From the NCBI GenBank assembly GCA_028713555.1, contig JAQTOA010000006.1:124001-188000 (forward strand): a stretch of 64,000 bases of DNA, given 5' to 3'. This document shows positions 44,664-54,434 of the stretch, one piece after another. This DNA comes from Sterolibacterium sp. (GTDB taxonomy: Bacteria; Pseudomonadota; Gammaproteobacteria; Burkholderiales; Rhodocyclaceae). Under the pieces are notes generated by a model. The model was not told where the DNA came from and did not search any database. It saw nothing but the letters and a program-made list of their open reading frames with translations. The stretch's first letter is position 1. Each line of letters opens with the position of its first letter. The position numbers and the translations under genes are program-made.

Positions 44664-47219
44664 CTAGCCTTGCAGTAACTTCAAGACCTGTTGTGGCAGG
44701 GCATTCGCCTGGGCCAGCATGGCCACGCCGGCCTGCTGCAGGATCTGCGCGCGGGTCAGGTTGGCGGTTTCCGCGGCAAAGTCCGTATCCTGGATGCGCG
44801 AACGGGCGGCGGTGATATTCTCCGACGTTGTTTGCAGGTTGGCGATGGTCGAGTTGAAGCGGTTTTGAATCGCACCCAGATCGGCACGGATGCCATTCAC
44901 CTTGGCCAGGGCGCCGTCAATGATATCCACCGCGGCATTCGCTCCGGCTGCCGAGCTGATGTCGATGGTGCCCACCGTGTAATTGGTGCTGGCTTGCAAG
45001 GTGTCTGCGACATCGGTGAAGAGTCCCCCTGAAGTGTCGGCAACTGAGCTCTTGACACTGAAGTAGCCGCTGGTGGATTTGTATTCGACGCTGCCGCCGA
45101 TGACGGTGGAGTCGGTGGAGCCAGAGGTCAGTTTGGCGGTGGCGCCGTTGCTCCCGGCGACGGCGAGGGTGGTCGTGCTGCCGGCGCTGCTGGTGAAGTT
45201 GAGGATGGAGATATTCTCGCCAGAGGCGTGCAGCAAGCTGATCTGGGTCTTGGTGATATCCAGGGTGGCGACCACGCCGGTGGCGCCGGTCTTGGTATTG
45301 ATGGCATTGGTTAGTTCCGTCAGGTTGGTCGTCGTCACATTGGCGGAGATTGCCTGGCCGTTGAGGGTCATGGAGACCACGCCATTGGCGGAGAGTCCGC
45401 CCATGGTGGCGGTGGTGCGGGCGGTGGCCTGGACACCGGTCGAATCGGTGACGCCATTGATCAGGGCGGCGATCTGTTTGGCGGTCGAATCGGCAGAGAT
45501 GCTCACCGACTTGGTGGTCTGGCCGTTGATGGTCAGGCTCTGGGAAGCGACGTAGTTACCGAGGTCGATATCGCTCACGCCGGCGCGGGTGATCCCGCTC
45601 TGGCCGGCGGCGACGCCGAAGATGTTGCCGGTGGTGACGTCGGACGAGATATTGGCGCCGGTGGGCATCGTGACGGTTACCGCGGTCTTGCTGAGGGCGG
45701 CATTGTTGGTCACGCCATCGCCGATGGTGACGGCGTTGGCGCCGGCAGTGAAGGTGGTGGTTTTGATGTTCGCGGTGACGCCGACCGTCGTTGCGGCGGC
45801 AGTCGTTTCATCCAGGGCGGTGACAGTGGGTGTGGCACCGGAAGCGGCGGCGGCGGCGGTGGCGGTTGCTGTGGTCGTTCCTGTCAAGGAGAAGCCGGTC
45901 AGCGCCAGGGCCGTGCCGTCGAGCTTGATGATGGACAAGGTACCGGCAGCCGTGGTGTTGACGGTATAACTGCCTGACAGCAAGGCGCCCAGTGAGGCGG
46001 CAAGGGCTGTATAAAGGGCAGTGGAAACGGTGCCTGTAGCGGCCGTGACATCAGCGGCAAGCAGTACGTATGAGAAGCCGATGCCGTCAATCGCGAATGA
46101 GAGTGAAACGCCGGCAGCGACAGTGGCGTTACCGTTGGCGTTAATGGAACTGAGCTTAATTCCGGCGTTATCCTGGAAGGACAAGCCGCTGATGCCGATG
46201 TTTTCGCCATTGGTGTTGGCGAGGGTGAGACTTTGGCTGGCGGCGGTTGCCGTCAGGCCGGTGATCGGGGTGGTGACCAAGGCGGCGTCGATGGCGACCT
46301 TGAGCTGGGTGGACAAGCTGGAGACATCAAAGGAGGTGACGGCCATATCGATGGTGATACTGGCGGCATCGCCGTAGAGCGTGAATTTGACGTGATCGCC
46401 GACTTCCAGGCCGGCGCTGAGGGAGGCCAGGTCAACCGAATTGGCGGTCGAGGTTGCGCTGAGGCCGGAGATGCCCATGGCGTTGATGCCGTTGGCAATG
46501 CCGTAGCCGGAGCGTTCCGGATTGGTGTCGATCACGAAAGTTGCGGAAACGCCGTCGGCGTCGGTTGCCGTGACGGTTTGATTGGCGGCCAGCAGGTCGG
46601 AATAGGTGGTGCCGCTGGTGACGGCGGCGACGATATCGGCGTTGGAAGTGGCGGCACCGGTGGCGTTGGTGATGCCTTGCACGGTATTGTTGGTGCTGAC
46701 CTTGTTGATGCCCAGCGTGGTTGAATCCGCGCCGGACACGGAGACCGAGATGGTCTGGTTGGCTTCGGCGCCGACCTGGAAGGTCTGGGCGTTGAAGTTG
46801 CCATCGAGGAGTTTCAGGCCGTTGAACGAGGTGGTGCTGGAGATGCGGTCCATTTCCGAGATCAACTGATTGACTTCGGACTGCAGGGCCAAGCGGTCGG
46901 AGGCGGAGTTGGTGGCGTTGGACGACTGGATGGCCAGTTCGCGGATACGCTGGAGGATGTTGTTGGACTCGCCCAGCGCGCCCTCGGCGACCTGCGCCAG
47001 GGAGATGCCGTCATTGGCGTTGCGCGAGGCCTGATTCAGGCCGCGAATCTGCGACGACATGCGGTCGGCTATGGCCAGACCGGCGGCATCGTCCTTGGAA
47101 CTGTTGATGCGCAGACCGGAGGAGAGGCGTTGCAGCGAAGTCGCCAGACTCGACTGCGAATGCGTGAGGTTGCGCTGAGCATTCAGCGACGGAATGTTGG
47201 TGTTGATGACTTGTGGCAT
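44664..47219 (-). CDS. fliC: Flagellin, copy 1 (large, with expanded variable region)
   Basis: Filament subunit. 851 residues. N-terminal D0/D1 ([20 protein letters not shown], to about residue 175) and C-terminal D1/D0 ([20 protein letters not shown]) are canonical; the central ~550-residue Ala/Thr-rich surface domain is unusually large. It contains beta-modules such as [14 protein letters not shown] and [14 protein letters not shown]. The C-terminus is VLKLLQG. It is about 97% identical by eye to the second flagellin. AGGAG lies before the ATG. A sigma-54 promoter is at 47352-47367. Confidence 0.97.
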   Translation of the reverse strand: MPQVINTNIPSLNAQRNLTHSQSSLATSLQRLSSGLRINSSKDDAAGLAIADRMSSQIRGLNQASRNANDGISLAQVAEGALGESNNILQRIRELAIQSSNATNSASDRLALQSEVNQLISEMDRISSTTSFNGLKLLDGNFNAQTFQVGAEANQTISVSVSGADSTTLGINKVSTNNTVQGITNATGAATSNADIVAAVTSGTTYSDLLAANQTVTATDADGVSATFVIDTNPERSGYGIANGINAMGISGLSATSTANSVDLASLSAGLEVGDHVKFTLYGDAASITIDMAVTSFDVSSLSTQLKVAIDAALVTTPITGLTATAASQSLTLANTNGENIGISGLSFQDNAGIKLSSINANGNATVAAGVSLSFAIDGIGFSYVLLAADVTAATGTVSTALYTALAASLGALLSGSYTVNTTAAGTLSIIKLDGTALALTGFSLTGTTTATATAAAAASGATPTVTALDETTAAATTVGVTANIKTTTFTAGANAVTIGDGVTNNAALSKTAVTVTMPTGANISSDVTTGNIFGVAAGQSGITRAGVSDIDLGNYVASQSLTINGQTTKSVSISADSTAKQIAALINGVTDSTGVQATARTTATMGGLSANGVVSMTLNGQAISANVTTTNLTELTNAINTKTGATGVVATLDITKTQISLLHASGENISILNFTSSAGSTTTLAVAGSNGATAKLTSGSTDSTVIGGSVEYKSTSGYFSVKSSVADTSGGLFTDVADTLQASTNYTVGTIDISSAAGANAAVDIIDGALAKVNGIRADLGAIQNRFNSTIANLQTTSENITAARSRIQDTDFAAETANLTRAQILQQAGVAMLAQANALPQQVLKLLQG

Positions 47220-47351
47220 TTGCTTCTCCTTTCAGTCCTTCCGGTTTGTGTCGCAACGCGCTGCCAAACCTGGCGCCGCGTTTCAACAATTGGCGTACCG
47301 GCATACTTATTCACTTCCGGCACGCTAAAGTTTCCTGCTTGGCTGTCAAGT

Positions 47352-47367
47352 AGCAGATAGCGTGCCA
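47352..47367 (-). promoter_or_regulatory. Sigma-54 promoter of flagellin copy 1
   Basis: On the minus strand TGGCACGCTATCTGCT matches TGGCACG-N4-TTGCW with one mismatch and 10 nt between GG and GC, the same variant -12 (CTGC) as the flgB promoter. Confidence 0.75.
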
Positions 47368-47430
47368 GGCAGCCTAAACGCAGAGAAGAAGCGGGAAAGC
47401 GCTGCTGTTTGCTCTAATGGCTGGGTGCCT

Positions 47431-47490
47431 GACGGCAAGAAGAGAGGATTTGCCGGCAAGAAAGGAGGACTGGCCGGCAAGCTTTGCCGG
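47431..47490 (-). promoter_or_regulatory. Candidate FleR sites: three motifs at exact 21-bp steps
   Basis: G(A/C)CGGCAAG occurs at 47431, 47452 and 47473, exactly two helical turns apart, with an inverted partner TTTGCCGG at 47483-47490. They lie 66-120 bp upstream of the sigma-54 promoter, the normal place for an enhancer. Similar motifs precede flgB. Confidence 0.45.
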
Positions 47491-47542
47491 GGGCATGTGC
47501 TACGGATGGGGGATCAGGTCTGGCAAACTGGCCTATAGAAAT

Positions 47543-47572
47543 GCAAACAGCCCGCCGAAGCGGGCTGTTTGC
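47543..47572 (-). terminator. Terminator of flaG
   Basis: Perfect 13-bp stem GCAAACAGCCCGC/GCGGGCTGTTTGC; on the minus strand the loop is TTCG closed by C-G, a very stable tetraloop. It lies 21 bp after the flaG stop and is followed by ATTTC. Confidence 0.85.
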
Positions 47573-47593
47573 TTGTTACGTGTTGTTTTGCGC

Positions 47594-47935
47594 TTACGCC
47601 TTCTGTTTCAGCAGCATTCCTTGCATCTGGTCCAGTGAGCGGGCGATTTCAAGCATTTCCTTGGAAGGAATCTGCCGGATTACCTCACCCGTGTCAGAAT
47701 CGGTCACGCGCACCACGGTTTTGCCGGATTGCTCATCGATCGAAAAGTCAAGACTGTTCGCCGAAGTGGAGTTGACCATTTGCTTGACCGATTCTACCGC
47801 CTTACGGATCTGTTCTGAACTAGGTTGCTGAGGAGCTGGCATCGGCGTTTTCGGGCTTGCCACTGCTGGCGTACTGCTCTGGGACGCCAGCAGTGGGGCC
47901 GAATTGCCGTTGTTGCCGATAGTGTTGATTGCCAT
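47594..47935 (-). CDS. flaG: Flagellar protein FlaG
   Basis: Small secreted or cytoplasmic protein linked to filament length in polar flagella. 113 residues: a Ser/Pro/Ala-rich N-terminal half and the conserved C-terminal domain LDFSIDEQSGKTVVRVTDSD with TGEVIRQIPSKEMLEIARSL (about residues 62-105). It lies between the two flagellins, 65 nt after copy 2. AAGGAG precedes the ATG. Confidence 0.95.
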   Translation of the reverse strand: MAINTIGNNGNSAPLLASQSSTPAVASPKTPMPAPQQPSSEQIRKAVESVKQMVNSTSANSLDFSIDEQSGKTVVRVTDSDTGEVIRQIPSKEMLEIARSLDQMQGMLLKQKA

Positions 47936-47953
47936 GAGTTTTCTCCTTAACTG

Positions 47954-47985
47954 TTGCGGTTGCGGAATTGTTTCCGCAACCGCAA
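47954..47985 (-). terminator. 14-bp hairpin between flagellin copy 2 and flaG
   Basis: Arms TTGCGGTTGCGGAA (47954-47967) and TTCCGCAACCGCAA (47972-47985) pair perfectly. There is no T-run on the minus strand, so it may be a partial terminator that lowers flaG expression or stabilises the flagellin mRNA 3' end. Confidence 0.55.
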
Positions 47986-48000
47986 TTTACCTAGCCTCCT

Positions 48001-50553
48001 TTACTTGAGAAGCGAGAGAACTTGTTGCGGCAGGGCATTCGCCTGGGCCAGCATAGCCACGCCGGCCTGCTGCAGGATCTGCGCGCGGGTCAGGTTGGCG
48101 GTTTCCGCGGCGAAGTCCGTATCCAGGATGCGCGAACGGGCGGCAGTGATGTTCTCCGACGAGGTCATCAGGTTGGCGATGGTCGAGTTGAAGCGGTTCT
48201 GCACCGCACCCAGATCGGCACGGATGCCATTCACCTTGGCCAGGGCGCCGTCAATGATATCCACCGCGGCATTCGCACCGGCTACCGAGCTGACATCGAT
48301 GGTGCCCACCGTGTAATTGGTGCTGGCTTGCAAGGTGTCTGCGACATCGGTGAAGAGTCCGCCTGAAGTGTCGGCGACTGAACTCTTGACACTGAAGTAG
48401 CCGCTGGTGGATTTGTATTCGACGGTGCCGCCGATGACGGTGGAGTCGGTGGAGCCAGAGGTCAGTTTGGCGGTGGCGCCGTTGCTGCCGGCGACGGCGA
48501 TGGTGGTGGTGCTGCCGGCGCTGCTGCTGAAGTTGAGGATGGAGATGTTCTCGCCAGAGGCGTGCAGCAAGCTGATCTTGGTCTTGGTGATATCCAGGGT
48601 GGCGACCACGCCGGTGGCGCCGGTCTTGGTATTGATGGCATTGGCCAATTCCGTCAGGTTGGTCGTTGTCACATTGGCGGAGATTGCCTGGCCGTTGAGG
48701 GTCATGGAGACCACGCCATTGGCGGAGAGTCCGCCCATGGTGGCGGTGGTGCGGGCGGTGGCCTGGACACCGGTCTGGTCGCTGACGCCATTGACCAAGG
48801 CGGCGATTTGTTTGGCGGTCGAATCGGCAGAGATGCTCACCGACTTGGTGGTCTGGCCGTTGATGGTCAGGCTCTGGGAAGCGACGTAGTTACCGAGGTC
48901 GATATCGCTCACGCCGGCGCGGGTGATCCCGCTCTGGCCGGCGGCGACGCCGAAGATGTTGCCGGTGGTGACGTCGGACGAGATATTGGCGCCGGTGGGC
49001 ATCGTGACGGTTACCGCGGTCTTGCTGAGGGCGGCATTGTTGGTCACGCCATCGCCGATGGTGACGGCGTTGGCGCCGGCAGTGAAGGTGGTGGTTTTGA
49101 TGTTCGCGGTGACGCCGACCGTCGTTGCGGCGGCAGTCGTTTCATCCAGGGCGGTGACAGTGGGTGTGGCACCGGAAGCGGCGGCGGCGGCGGTGGCGGT
49201 TGCTGTGGTCGTTCCTGTCAAGGAGAAGCCGGTCAGCGCCAGGGCCGTGCCGTCGAGCTTGATGATGGACAAGGTACCGGCAGCCGTGGTGTTGACGGTA
49301 TAACTGCCTGACAGCAAGGCGCCCAGTGAGGCGGCAAGGGCTGTATAAAGGGCAGTGGAAACGGTGCCTGTAGCGGCCGTGACATCAGCGGCAAGCAGTA
49401 CGTATGAGAAGCCGATGCCGTCAATCGCGAATGAGAGTGAAACGCCGGCAGCGACAGTGGCGTTACCGTTGGCGTTAATGGAACTGAGCTTAATTCCGGC
49501 GTTATCCTGGAAGGACAAGCCGCTGATGCCGATGTTTTCGCCATTGGTGTTGGCGAGGGTGAGACTTTGGCTGGCGGCGGTTGCCGTCAGGCCGGTGATC
49601 GGGGTGGTGACCAAGGCGGCGTCGATGGCGACCTTGAGCTGGGTGGACAAGCTGGAGACATCAAAGGAGGTGACGGCCATATCGATGGTGATACTGGCGG
49701 CATCGCCGTAGAGCGTGAATTTGACGTGATCGCCGACTTCCAGGCCGGCGCTGAGGGAGGCCAGGTCAACCGAATTGGCGGTCGAGGTTGCGCTGAGGCC
49801 GGAGATGCCCATGGCGTTGATGCCGTTGGCAATGCCGTAGCCGGAGCGTTCCGGATTGGTGTCGATCACGAAAGTTGCGGAAACGCCGTCGGCGTCGGTT
49901 GCCGTGACGGTTTGATTGGCGGCCAGCAGGTCGGAATAGGTGGTGCCGCTGGTGACGGCGGCGACGATATCGGCGTTGGAAGTGGCGGCACCGGTGGCGT
50001 TGCTGATGCCTTGCACGGTATTGTTGGTGCTGACCTTGTTGGTTCCCAGCGTGGTTGAATCCGCGCCGGACACGGAGACCGAGATGGTCTGGTTGGCTTC
50101 GGCGCCGACCTGGAAGGTCTGGGCGTTGAAGTTGCCATCGAGGAGTTTCAGGCCGTTGAATGAGGTGGTGCTGGAGATGCGGTCCATTTCCGAGATCAAC
50201 TGATTGACTTCGGACTGCAGGGCCAAGCGGTCGGAGGCGGAGTTGGTGGCGTTGGCGGACTGGATGGCCAGTTCGCGGATACGCTGGAGGATGTTGTTGC
50301 TCTCAGACAGCGCGCCTTCGGCGGTTTGCGCCAGGGAGATGCCGTCATTGGCGTTGCGCGAGGCCTGATTCAGGCCGCGAATCTGCGACGACATGCGGTC
50401 GGCGATGCCCATGCCGGCCGCATCGTCCTTGGCGCTGTTGATGCGCAGACCGGAGGAGAGGCGCTGCAGCGAAGTCGCCAGACTCGACTGCGAATGCGTG
50501 AGGTTGCGCTGAGCATTCAGCGACGGAATGTTGGTGTTGATGACTTGTGCCAT
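48001..50553 (-). CDS. fliC: Flagellin, copy 2 (large, with expanded variable region)
   Basis: Filament subunit, 850 residues. It differs from copy 1 at only about 25-30 positions by eye, mostly in the terminal domains (MAQV start, [36 protein letters not shown], end VLSLLK). The central domain appears identical. AAGGAG lies before the ATG. Unlike copy 1 it has a sigma-28 promoter (50608-50634). Confidence 0.97.
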   Translation of the reverse strand: MAQVINTNIPSLNAQRNLTHSQSSLATSLQRLSSGLRINSAKDDAAGMGIADRMSSQIRGLNQASRNANDGISLAQTAEGALSESNNILQRIRELAIQSANATNSASDRLALQSEVNQLISEMDRISSTTSFNGLKLLDGNFNAQTFQVGAEANQTISVSVSGADSTTLGTNKVSTNNTVQGISNATGAATSNADIVAAVTSGTTYSDLLAANQTVTATDADGVSATFVIDTNPERSGYGIANGINAMGISGLSATSTANSVDLASLSAGLEVGDHVKFTLYGDAASITIDMAVTSFDVSSLSTQLKVAIDAALVTTPITGLTATAASQSLTLANTNGENIGISGLSFQDNAGIKLSSINANGNATVAAGVSLSFAIDGIGFSYVLLAADVTAATGTVSTALYTALAASLGALLSGSYTVNTTAAGTLSIIKLDGTALALTGFSLTGTTTATATAAAAASGATPTVTALDETTAAATTVGVTANIKTTTFTAGANAVTIGDGVTNNAALSKTAVTVTMPTGANISSDVTTGNIFGVAAGQSGITRAGVSDIDLGNYVASQSLTINGQTTKSVSISADSTAKQIAALVNGVSDQTGVQATARTTATMGGLSANGVVSMTLNGQAISANVTTTNLTELANAINTKTGATGVVATLDITKTKISLLHASGENISILNFSSSAGSTTTIAVAGSNGATAKLTSGSTDSTVIGGTVEYKSTSGYFSVKSSVADTSGGLFTDVADTLQASTNYTVGTIDVSSVAGANAAVDIIDGALAKVNGIRADLGAVQNRFNSTIANLMTSSENITAARSRILDTDFAAETANLTRAQILQQAGVAMLAQANALPQQVLSLLK

Positions 50554-50607
50554 TTGCTTCTCCTTAAGGGAAAGTTGTAAATCCGGCAGCGACTGCCGAT
50601 GTATCCA

Positions 50608-50634
50608 TTAACGGTGTTGGCTCACCAAACTTTA
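50608..50634 (-). promoter_or_regulatory. Sigma-28 promoter of flagellin copy 2
   Basis: On the minus strand TAAAGTTT, 11 nt, then ACCGTTAA fits the flagellar sigma-28 consensus TAAAGTTT-N11-GCCGATAA with a perfect -35 and two -10 mismatches. Expected start about 50600, leader ~47 nt. Confidence 0.8.
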
Positions 50635-50698
50635 GCGATTCTTGCTAGAGTCACAGCATCGGCGTACTCAGGACAGGGCTAACTATTGGGGGTAGCAA

Positions 50699-53443
50699 TT
50701 GAAAGTAAATAAAAACAATAAGTTAAGGAATTTAACCCGCAGTGCCGGCAAATCGGCAGGAAGTGAGGCGGTCGAAAAAAACAGCTTGGCTTTGGTATAC
50801 GAAGGTGTGGCCTTGATCAGTGCCGGCAAGCTGGATGAGGCTGAACGTTTGGCGGAGTCGGCGCTGGTAAATCAGCCGAACGACTCGCATTTGCAAGCGC
50901 TGCTTGGCCAGATTGCTATCGCACGCGGTGAGTATGGCAAAGCCCTGGCAGGTTTCGAGGCGCTGTTGGCGAGCTATCCGGGCAATGTCGAGCTGCTTAA
51001 CCACAAGGCGTTTGCACTTATGGGGCTGGAGCGATTCGACGACGCCAAACAGATTCTTGCTGAATTGCTGACTCTCGATGCGCGCGCATTTGTCGCAAAC
51101 AAGCTGCTTGGCTCGGTGCTTGCGCAAGAGGGCCAACATGAGACCGCTAGAGAGCATTTCAGTGTGGCGCTTGAAGTGCAGCCAAATGATTCGGAAATTA
51201 ATGCGTTGCTTGCCAAGACGCTGATCGATACGAACCGGTCTGATGATGCCGTTGCCTACCTCAAGCAGGCAATAAAGCTCAAACCGAAATCTCCCGTCGC
51301 CTTCAACCTGATGGGGAGCGCCTATCGATATCGCTGCCGGTTTCGTACCTCATTGTCATATTACCGGCAGGCACTGAAGCTTGCCCCGACGGATTCAAAC
51401 TCGCTGGTCAACTACGGTGTCGGGTTATTGGAAGGCGGTCAGGTTCATGAGGCCATTGTGCATATTCGCAGGCATTTGGAGGTCGAGCCGGACTGTTTCC
51501 AGGCACGATTCAATCTGGCTACTGCGTTGCTGCTCATCGGAAATTTGGCGGATGGATGGGAAGCCTATGAGGCCAGGCGACATGTGCATAAGCTGCGCGA
51601 CTCCGAACTGCCCTACCCGGACTGGAAGGGAGAGGATATCGAAGGAAAAACCCTGTTGGTTGTTGCCGAGCAGGGAATCGGCGACGAGCTATTGGCGGCG
51701 AATATGTATGGTGAAATTGTTCAAAAAGCTGAACGGTGCTTCATCGAATGCGATCCAAGGCTGACCGGTCTTTTTGAAAGATCGTTCCCCGATGCGACTT
51801 TCTTGCCGCGGGTGCAGGGCAAGATACTGTCAAGTGCCAGCCAGTCCTTCGATTACAAGAGCCTTGCCTTGAGTATGGCCCGGTGGTTGCGGTCCAAACC
51901 AGAACATTTTCCTGGGAGCGTGGAGTATCTAATTCCCGATCCCTTGCGGGTCGACTTCTGGCGCTGGCGCGTCGCCCAACTTGGCGCCGGTCTCAAAGTA
52001 GGCATCTCGTGGCGCAGCATGCTCAATACCGGCGTGCGGCGAAACGACTATACGACGCTCGATCAATGGGCGGGGATATTCAAGTTACCAGGCTGCCGTT
52101 TCATCAATCTCCAGTATGACCAGTGCCAGGAAGAACTGGATGAGGCATCAGAGCGTTTCGGGATTGAGATCATCAACTTCAGGGATATCAACCTGAAGGA
52201 TGATATGGACGATCTCGCTGCGTTGCTGGTTTCGCTCGACGTGGTCATCGCACCGTGCAATGCGGTTGCTGCCATGGCTGGGGCGCTGAATATTCCTGTG
52301 CTGCAATTTTCGACCAATAGTAACTGGCTTTGTCATGGTAAAGATTATCTTCCCTGGTTTCCGAGCTACCAATTGTTCTTCCGTCCCTGGGACAAGGACT
52401 GGACAGAAGCTTTAAGCGGGATTTCTATTGAGGTTCAGAGGCGTGCACAAGCGAAGGATCATGAGTCTAGCGAGCTTGGTACGACAGCGGAATCCGAAGC
52501 CTCCGTTCTGAGGCAACGGATCAGTCGTGGCACTCTATATTTGCAGAGTGGCCAAGTGGGCAAGGCACGTGCAATCTGTGAAGAAATACTGGCAGTCCGG
52601 GCGAATAATGAAGATGGATTGATCCTCCTGGGACTCATCGAACAGTCGGCGGGTAATATCGACAAGGCGGAAGCGGTTTTCCGGCGCGCGGTAGAAGTGG
52701 CGCCCTTGTTTGCCGAGGCATTTTGCCATTTAGGAACCCTGTTGCTGACGAACGGGCGTGCCGACGAGGCGATGGCGGAGTTCGGGTACGCACTTGAGTT
52801 GCGACCGAACTACACTGACGCCCTCAATAATCTCGGCAATGCCTATGTGGCCAAGCAGGATTTTGAGCAGGCGATCCAATGTTATCAACGCGCGATCGCC
52901 GCTTTCTCGGGCTACGTCATGGCACGTTACAACTATGCCTTGGCTCTGGAAGACACAGGGCGCAACGTTGAGGCTATCGTCGAGTACGAAACCGTGGTCG
53001 ATGCGAACAAGATGCACGCAGAAGCCTGGAACAATCTGGGTAACCTGTATGGCAAGCAAGGCCGTGGGGAAGCAGCAGAAGGGGCTTACCGGAATGCCCT
53101 TGAAGCCAAACCGGATTTTGTTTCTGCGCATGTCAATTTAGGGAAACTGCTGCTACGGACAGGTGGAAATTGTGACGATGCGCTTAAGCACATAGAAACC
53201 GCAGCTACCGCCCGTCCGGAAGATGCCAGCATTGCCAATATGCTGGGAGTGGCTTGTGCATCGAAAGGGGACTTCGAGAAGGCTGTCAAGGAATTCGAGA
53301 AGGCCTTGTCGCTTGCTCCGGCTTATCTGGAGGCGACTCGCAACCTCGGCATGGCGCTCCAACAATTGGGGCGTCTTGAAGAGGCGAGGGAGGTTCTGGT
53401 CAAAGGGCTCCAGCGCCAGAAAAAGGAAACCGGCAATGCGTAA
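50699..53443 (+). CDS. TPR-glycosyltransferase-TPR protein, candidate flagellin glycosyltransferase
   Basis: 914 residues. TTG start at 50699 with GGGGGT 6-11 nt before it. Residues about 30-300 are TPR repeats (GKLDEAERLAESALVNQPND). Residues about 310-580 resemble the catalytic part of TPR-linked O-glycosyltransferases: LLVVAEQGIGDELLAANMYG, KVGISWRSML, DVVIAPCNAVAAMAGALNIP. Residues about 610-905 are a second TPR array (AEAFCHLGTLLLTNGRADEA; DALNNLGNAYVAKQDFEQAI). Caulobacter FlmG also joins flagellin-binding TPRs to a glycosyltransferase that uses pseudaminic acid; the neighbouring flagellins and pse genes support the same role. The C-terminal TPR block is extra. Donor and target are inferred. 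Confidence 0.8.
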   Translation: MKVNKNNKLRNLTRSAGKSAGSEAVEKNSLALVYEGVALISAGKLDEAERLAESALVNQPNDSHLQALLGQIAIARGEYGKALAGFEALLASYPGNVELLNHKAFALMGLERFDDAKQILAELLTLDARAFVANKLLGSVLAQEGQHETAREHFSVALEVQPNDSEINALLAKTLIDTNRSDDAVAYLKQAIKLKPKSPVAFNLMGSAYRYRCRFRTSLSYYRQALKLAPTDSNSLVNYGVGLLEGGQVHEAIVHIRRHLEVEPDCFQARFNLATALLLIGNLADGWEAYEARRHVHKLRDSELPYPDWKGEDIEGKTLLVVAEQGIGDELLAANMYGEIVQKAERCFIECDPRLTGLFERSFPDATFLPRVQGKILSSASQSFDYKSLALSMARWLRSKPEHFPGSVEYLIPDPLRVDFWRWRVAQLGAGLKVGISWRSMLNTGVRRNDYTTLDQWAGIFKLPGCRFINLQYDQCQEELDEASERFGIEIINFRDINLKDDMDDLAALLVSLDVVIAPCNAVAAMAGALNIPVLQFSTNSNWLCHGKDYLPWFPSYQLFFRPWDKDWTEALSGISIEVQRRAQAKDHESSELGTTAESEASVLRQRISRGTLYLQSGQVGKARAICEEILAVRANNEDGLILLGLIEQSAGNIDKAEAVFRRAVEVAPLFAEAFCHLGTLLLTNGRADEAMAEFGYALELRPNYTDALNNLGNAYVAKQDFEQAIQCYQRAIAAFSGYVMARYNYALALEDTGRNVEAIVEYETVVDANKMHAEAWNNLGNLYGKQGRGEAAEGAYRNALEAKPDFVSAHVNLGKLLLRTGGNCDDALKHIETAATARPEDASIANMLGVACASKGDFEKAVKEFEKALSLAPAYLEATRNLGMALQQLGRLEEAREVLVKGLQRQKKETGNA

Positions 53444-53519
53444 CTTTCACAAAGCCATACAGAGCAGCATGGCCCACGTGTCAGATGCGCAACGGGCAAT
53501 CCACTACTGAAAGCGTCAG

Positions 53520-54434
53520 TTACCTTTTGGAAAAGAGTTGTTCGATGTCTGGAAAGGGCAGGGTGAGTGGTTTTCCATGCGGCGGAATGCAGCTTATTAC
53601 GCGCTTTCCGCTGAGAACTGCGGCCACCATCGCCATGGTGTCGCAGCCGACGACCTGATCTGCCCAGGCACAATCCTCGATCAGCGAGTTTTGCCGGGAG
53701 CCGACCTCGATGGCAAGCTGCGGTCGATATTTTGCGACGATAGTGTCGTACTTGCCGACCGGCTCCGCCGGATGAAGCCTGAGCCTGACGGTACAGGGGG
53801 GATGTCCCCGCGCGCAGAGTTCGTCAAGGTATCCACGTAGCGCCTCGAACTCGTCATAGCCATAGCTGGCTGGACTGTTCATGGGCGGCAGCGGATCGCA
53901 CAGAAACAGGATGTGCGATAGTCGCGTGGATGGTGGAAGAGAATCCCGGCGGATGGCTTGCGCCATGTCGTCGAGATAGGCGTTCGGGACGAGACGAAGA
54001 GGGGTGTCCGGGAAGGCGGCACGTGCAAGTTGCTCGGCATGCGCATCGCCGACCCAGATTTCGTCGGGCAGAATCTCGCCGCCGCCAACGCGGAATCGAT
54101 TAGCATAATCGGTCCAATGATCGAGGTAGGCGGCCACGCGCAAGGCGGCGTTTTTGGCGCGGGCGATGGCGCGACGCTCATGGTCGGTCATCCATCCCGT
54201 TCCGGTAATGACCAGATCCACTCGAGGGGGATGGGATAGAAAATCCTCGATAGTGGCGAAAGGCGCATCGGGAAAGTGACGGCGAAATACGCTCACTGCC
54301 GGGCCGGAAAGATAAAACAGATTGCCATTCTTGTGATGCCGGTTGGCCCAGGCCGCGATGACTTCGGCTCCGCCGGCATCATGCGCGACTAGCGCGATAC
54401 TGCCGGGTTCAGGCGGGGGGGCGCCGGAATTCAT
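53520..54434 (-). CDS. Unknown protein of the sugar operon, possible glycosyltransferase-like
   Basis: 304 residues from ATG 54434 (MNSGAPPPEPG); it overlaps the 3' end of the acetyltransferase gene by 26 bp. Family not firmly recognised. SIALVAHDAGGAEVIAAWAN at the N-terminus and DQVVGCDTMAMVAAVLSGKR near the C-terminus suggest two Rossmann-like halves, as in GT-B enzymes or UDP-sugar epimerases. No signal peptide. It is the last gene of the operon; a role in making or transferring the nonulosonic sugar is possible by context. Confidence 0.7.
   Translation of the reverse strand: MNSGAPPPEPGSIALVAHDAGGAEVIAAWANRHHKNGNLFYLSGPAVSVFRRHFPDAPFATIEDFLSHPPRVDLVITGTGWMTDHERRAIARAKNAALRVAAYLDHWTDYANRFRVGGGEILPDEIWVGDAHAEQLARAAFPDTPLRLVPNAYLDDMAQAIRRDSLPPSTRLSHILFLCDPLPPMNSPASYGYDEFEALRGYLDELCARGHPPCTVRLRLHPAEPVGKYDTIVAKYRPQLAIEVGSRQNSLIEDCAWADQVVGCDTMAMVAAVLSGKRVISCIPPHGKPLTLPFPDIEQLFSKR

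Larger units (their letters stand above)
47220..47593 (-). other. Leader and control region of flagellin copy 1
   Basis: 374 bp without a gene. Going upstream from the ATG it holds a ~120-nt leader (47220-47340), a sigma-54 promoter (47352-47367), three 21-bp-spaced CGGCAA motifs (47433-47480) and the flaG terminator (47543-47572). No open frame with family resemblance is seen. Confidence 0.7.
44664..50553 (-). repeat. 2.5-kb direct repeat formed by the two flagellin genes
   Basis: The copies are offset by about 3,334 bp. The stretch about 45,480-46,660 of copy 1 and its counterpart at about 48,815-49,995 look identical also at silent positions, while both ends differ. flaG and two hairpins lie between. 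Confidence 0.9.

Noticed and set aside
47237..47260. TTTGGCAGCGCGTTGCGA on the minus strand as a second sigma-54 promoter of flagellin copy 1
   Set aside because: Only 9 nt separate GG and GC; the enzyme requires 10.
47326..47333. TAAAGTTT as a sigma-28 -35 element for flagellin copy 1
   Set aside because: It is on the plus strand, facing away from the gene, and has no GCCGATAA-like -10 at the right distance.
48562..49311. Gly-rich 249-codon frame opposite flagellin copy 2
   Set aside because: Low-complexity complement of the Ala/Thr-rich flagellin surface domain; overlapping shadows appear at the same offset in copy 1.
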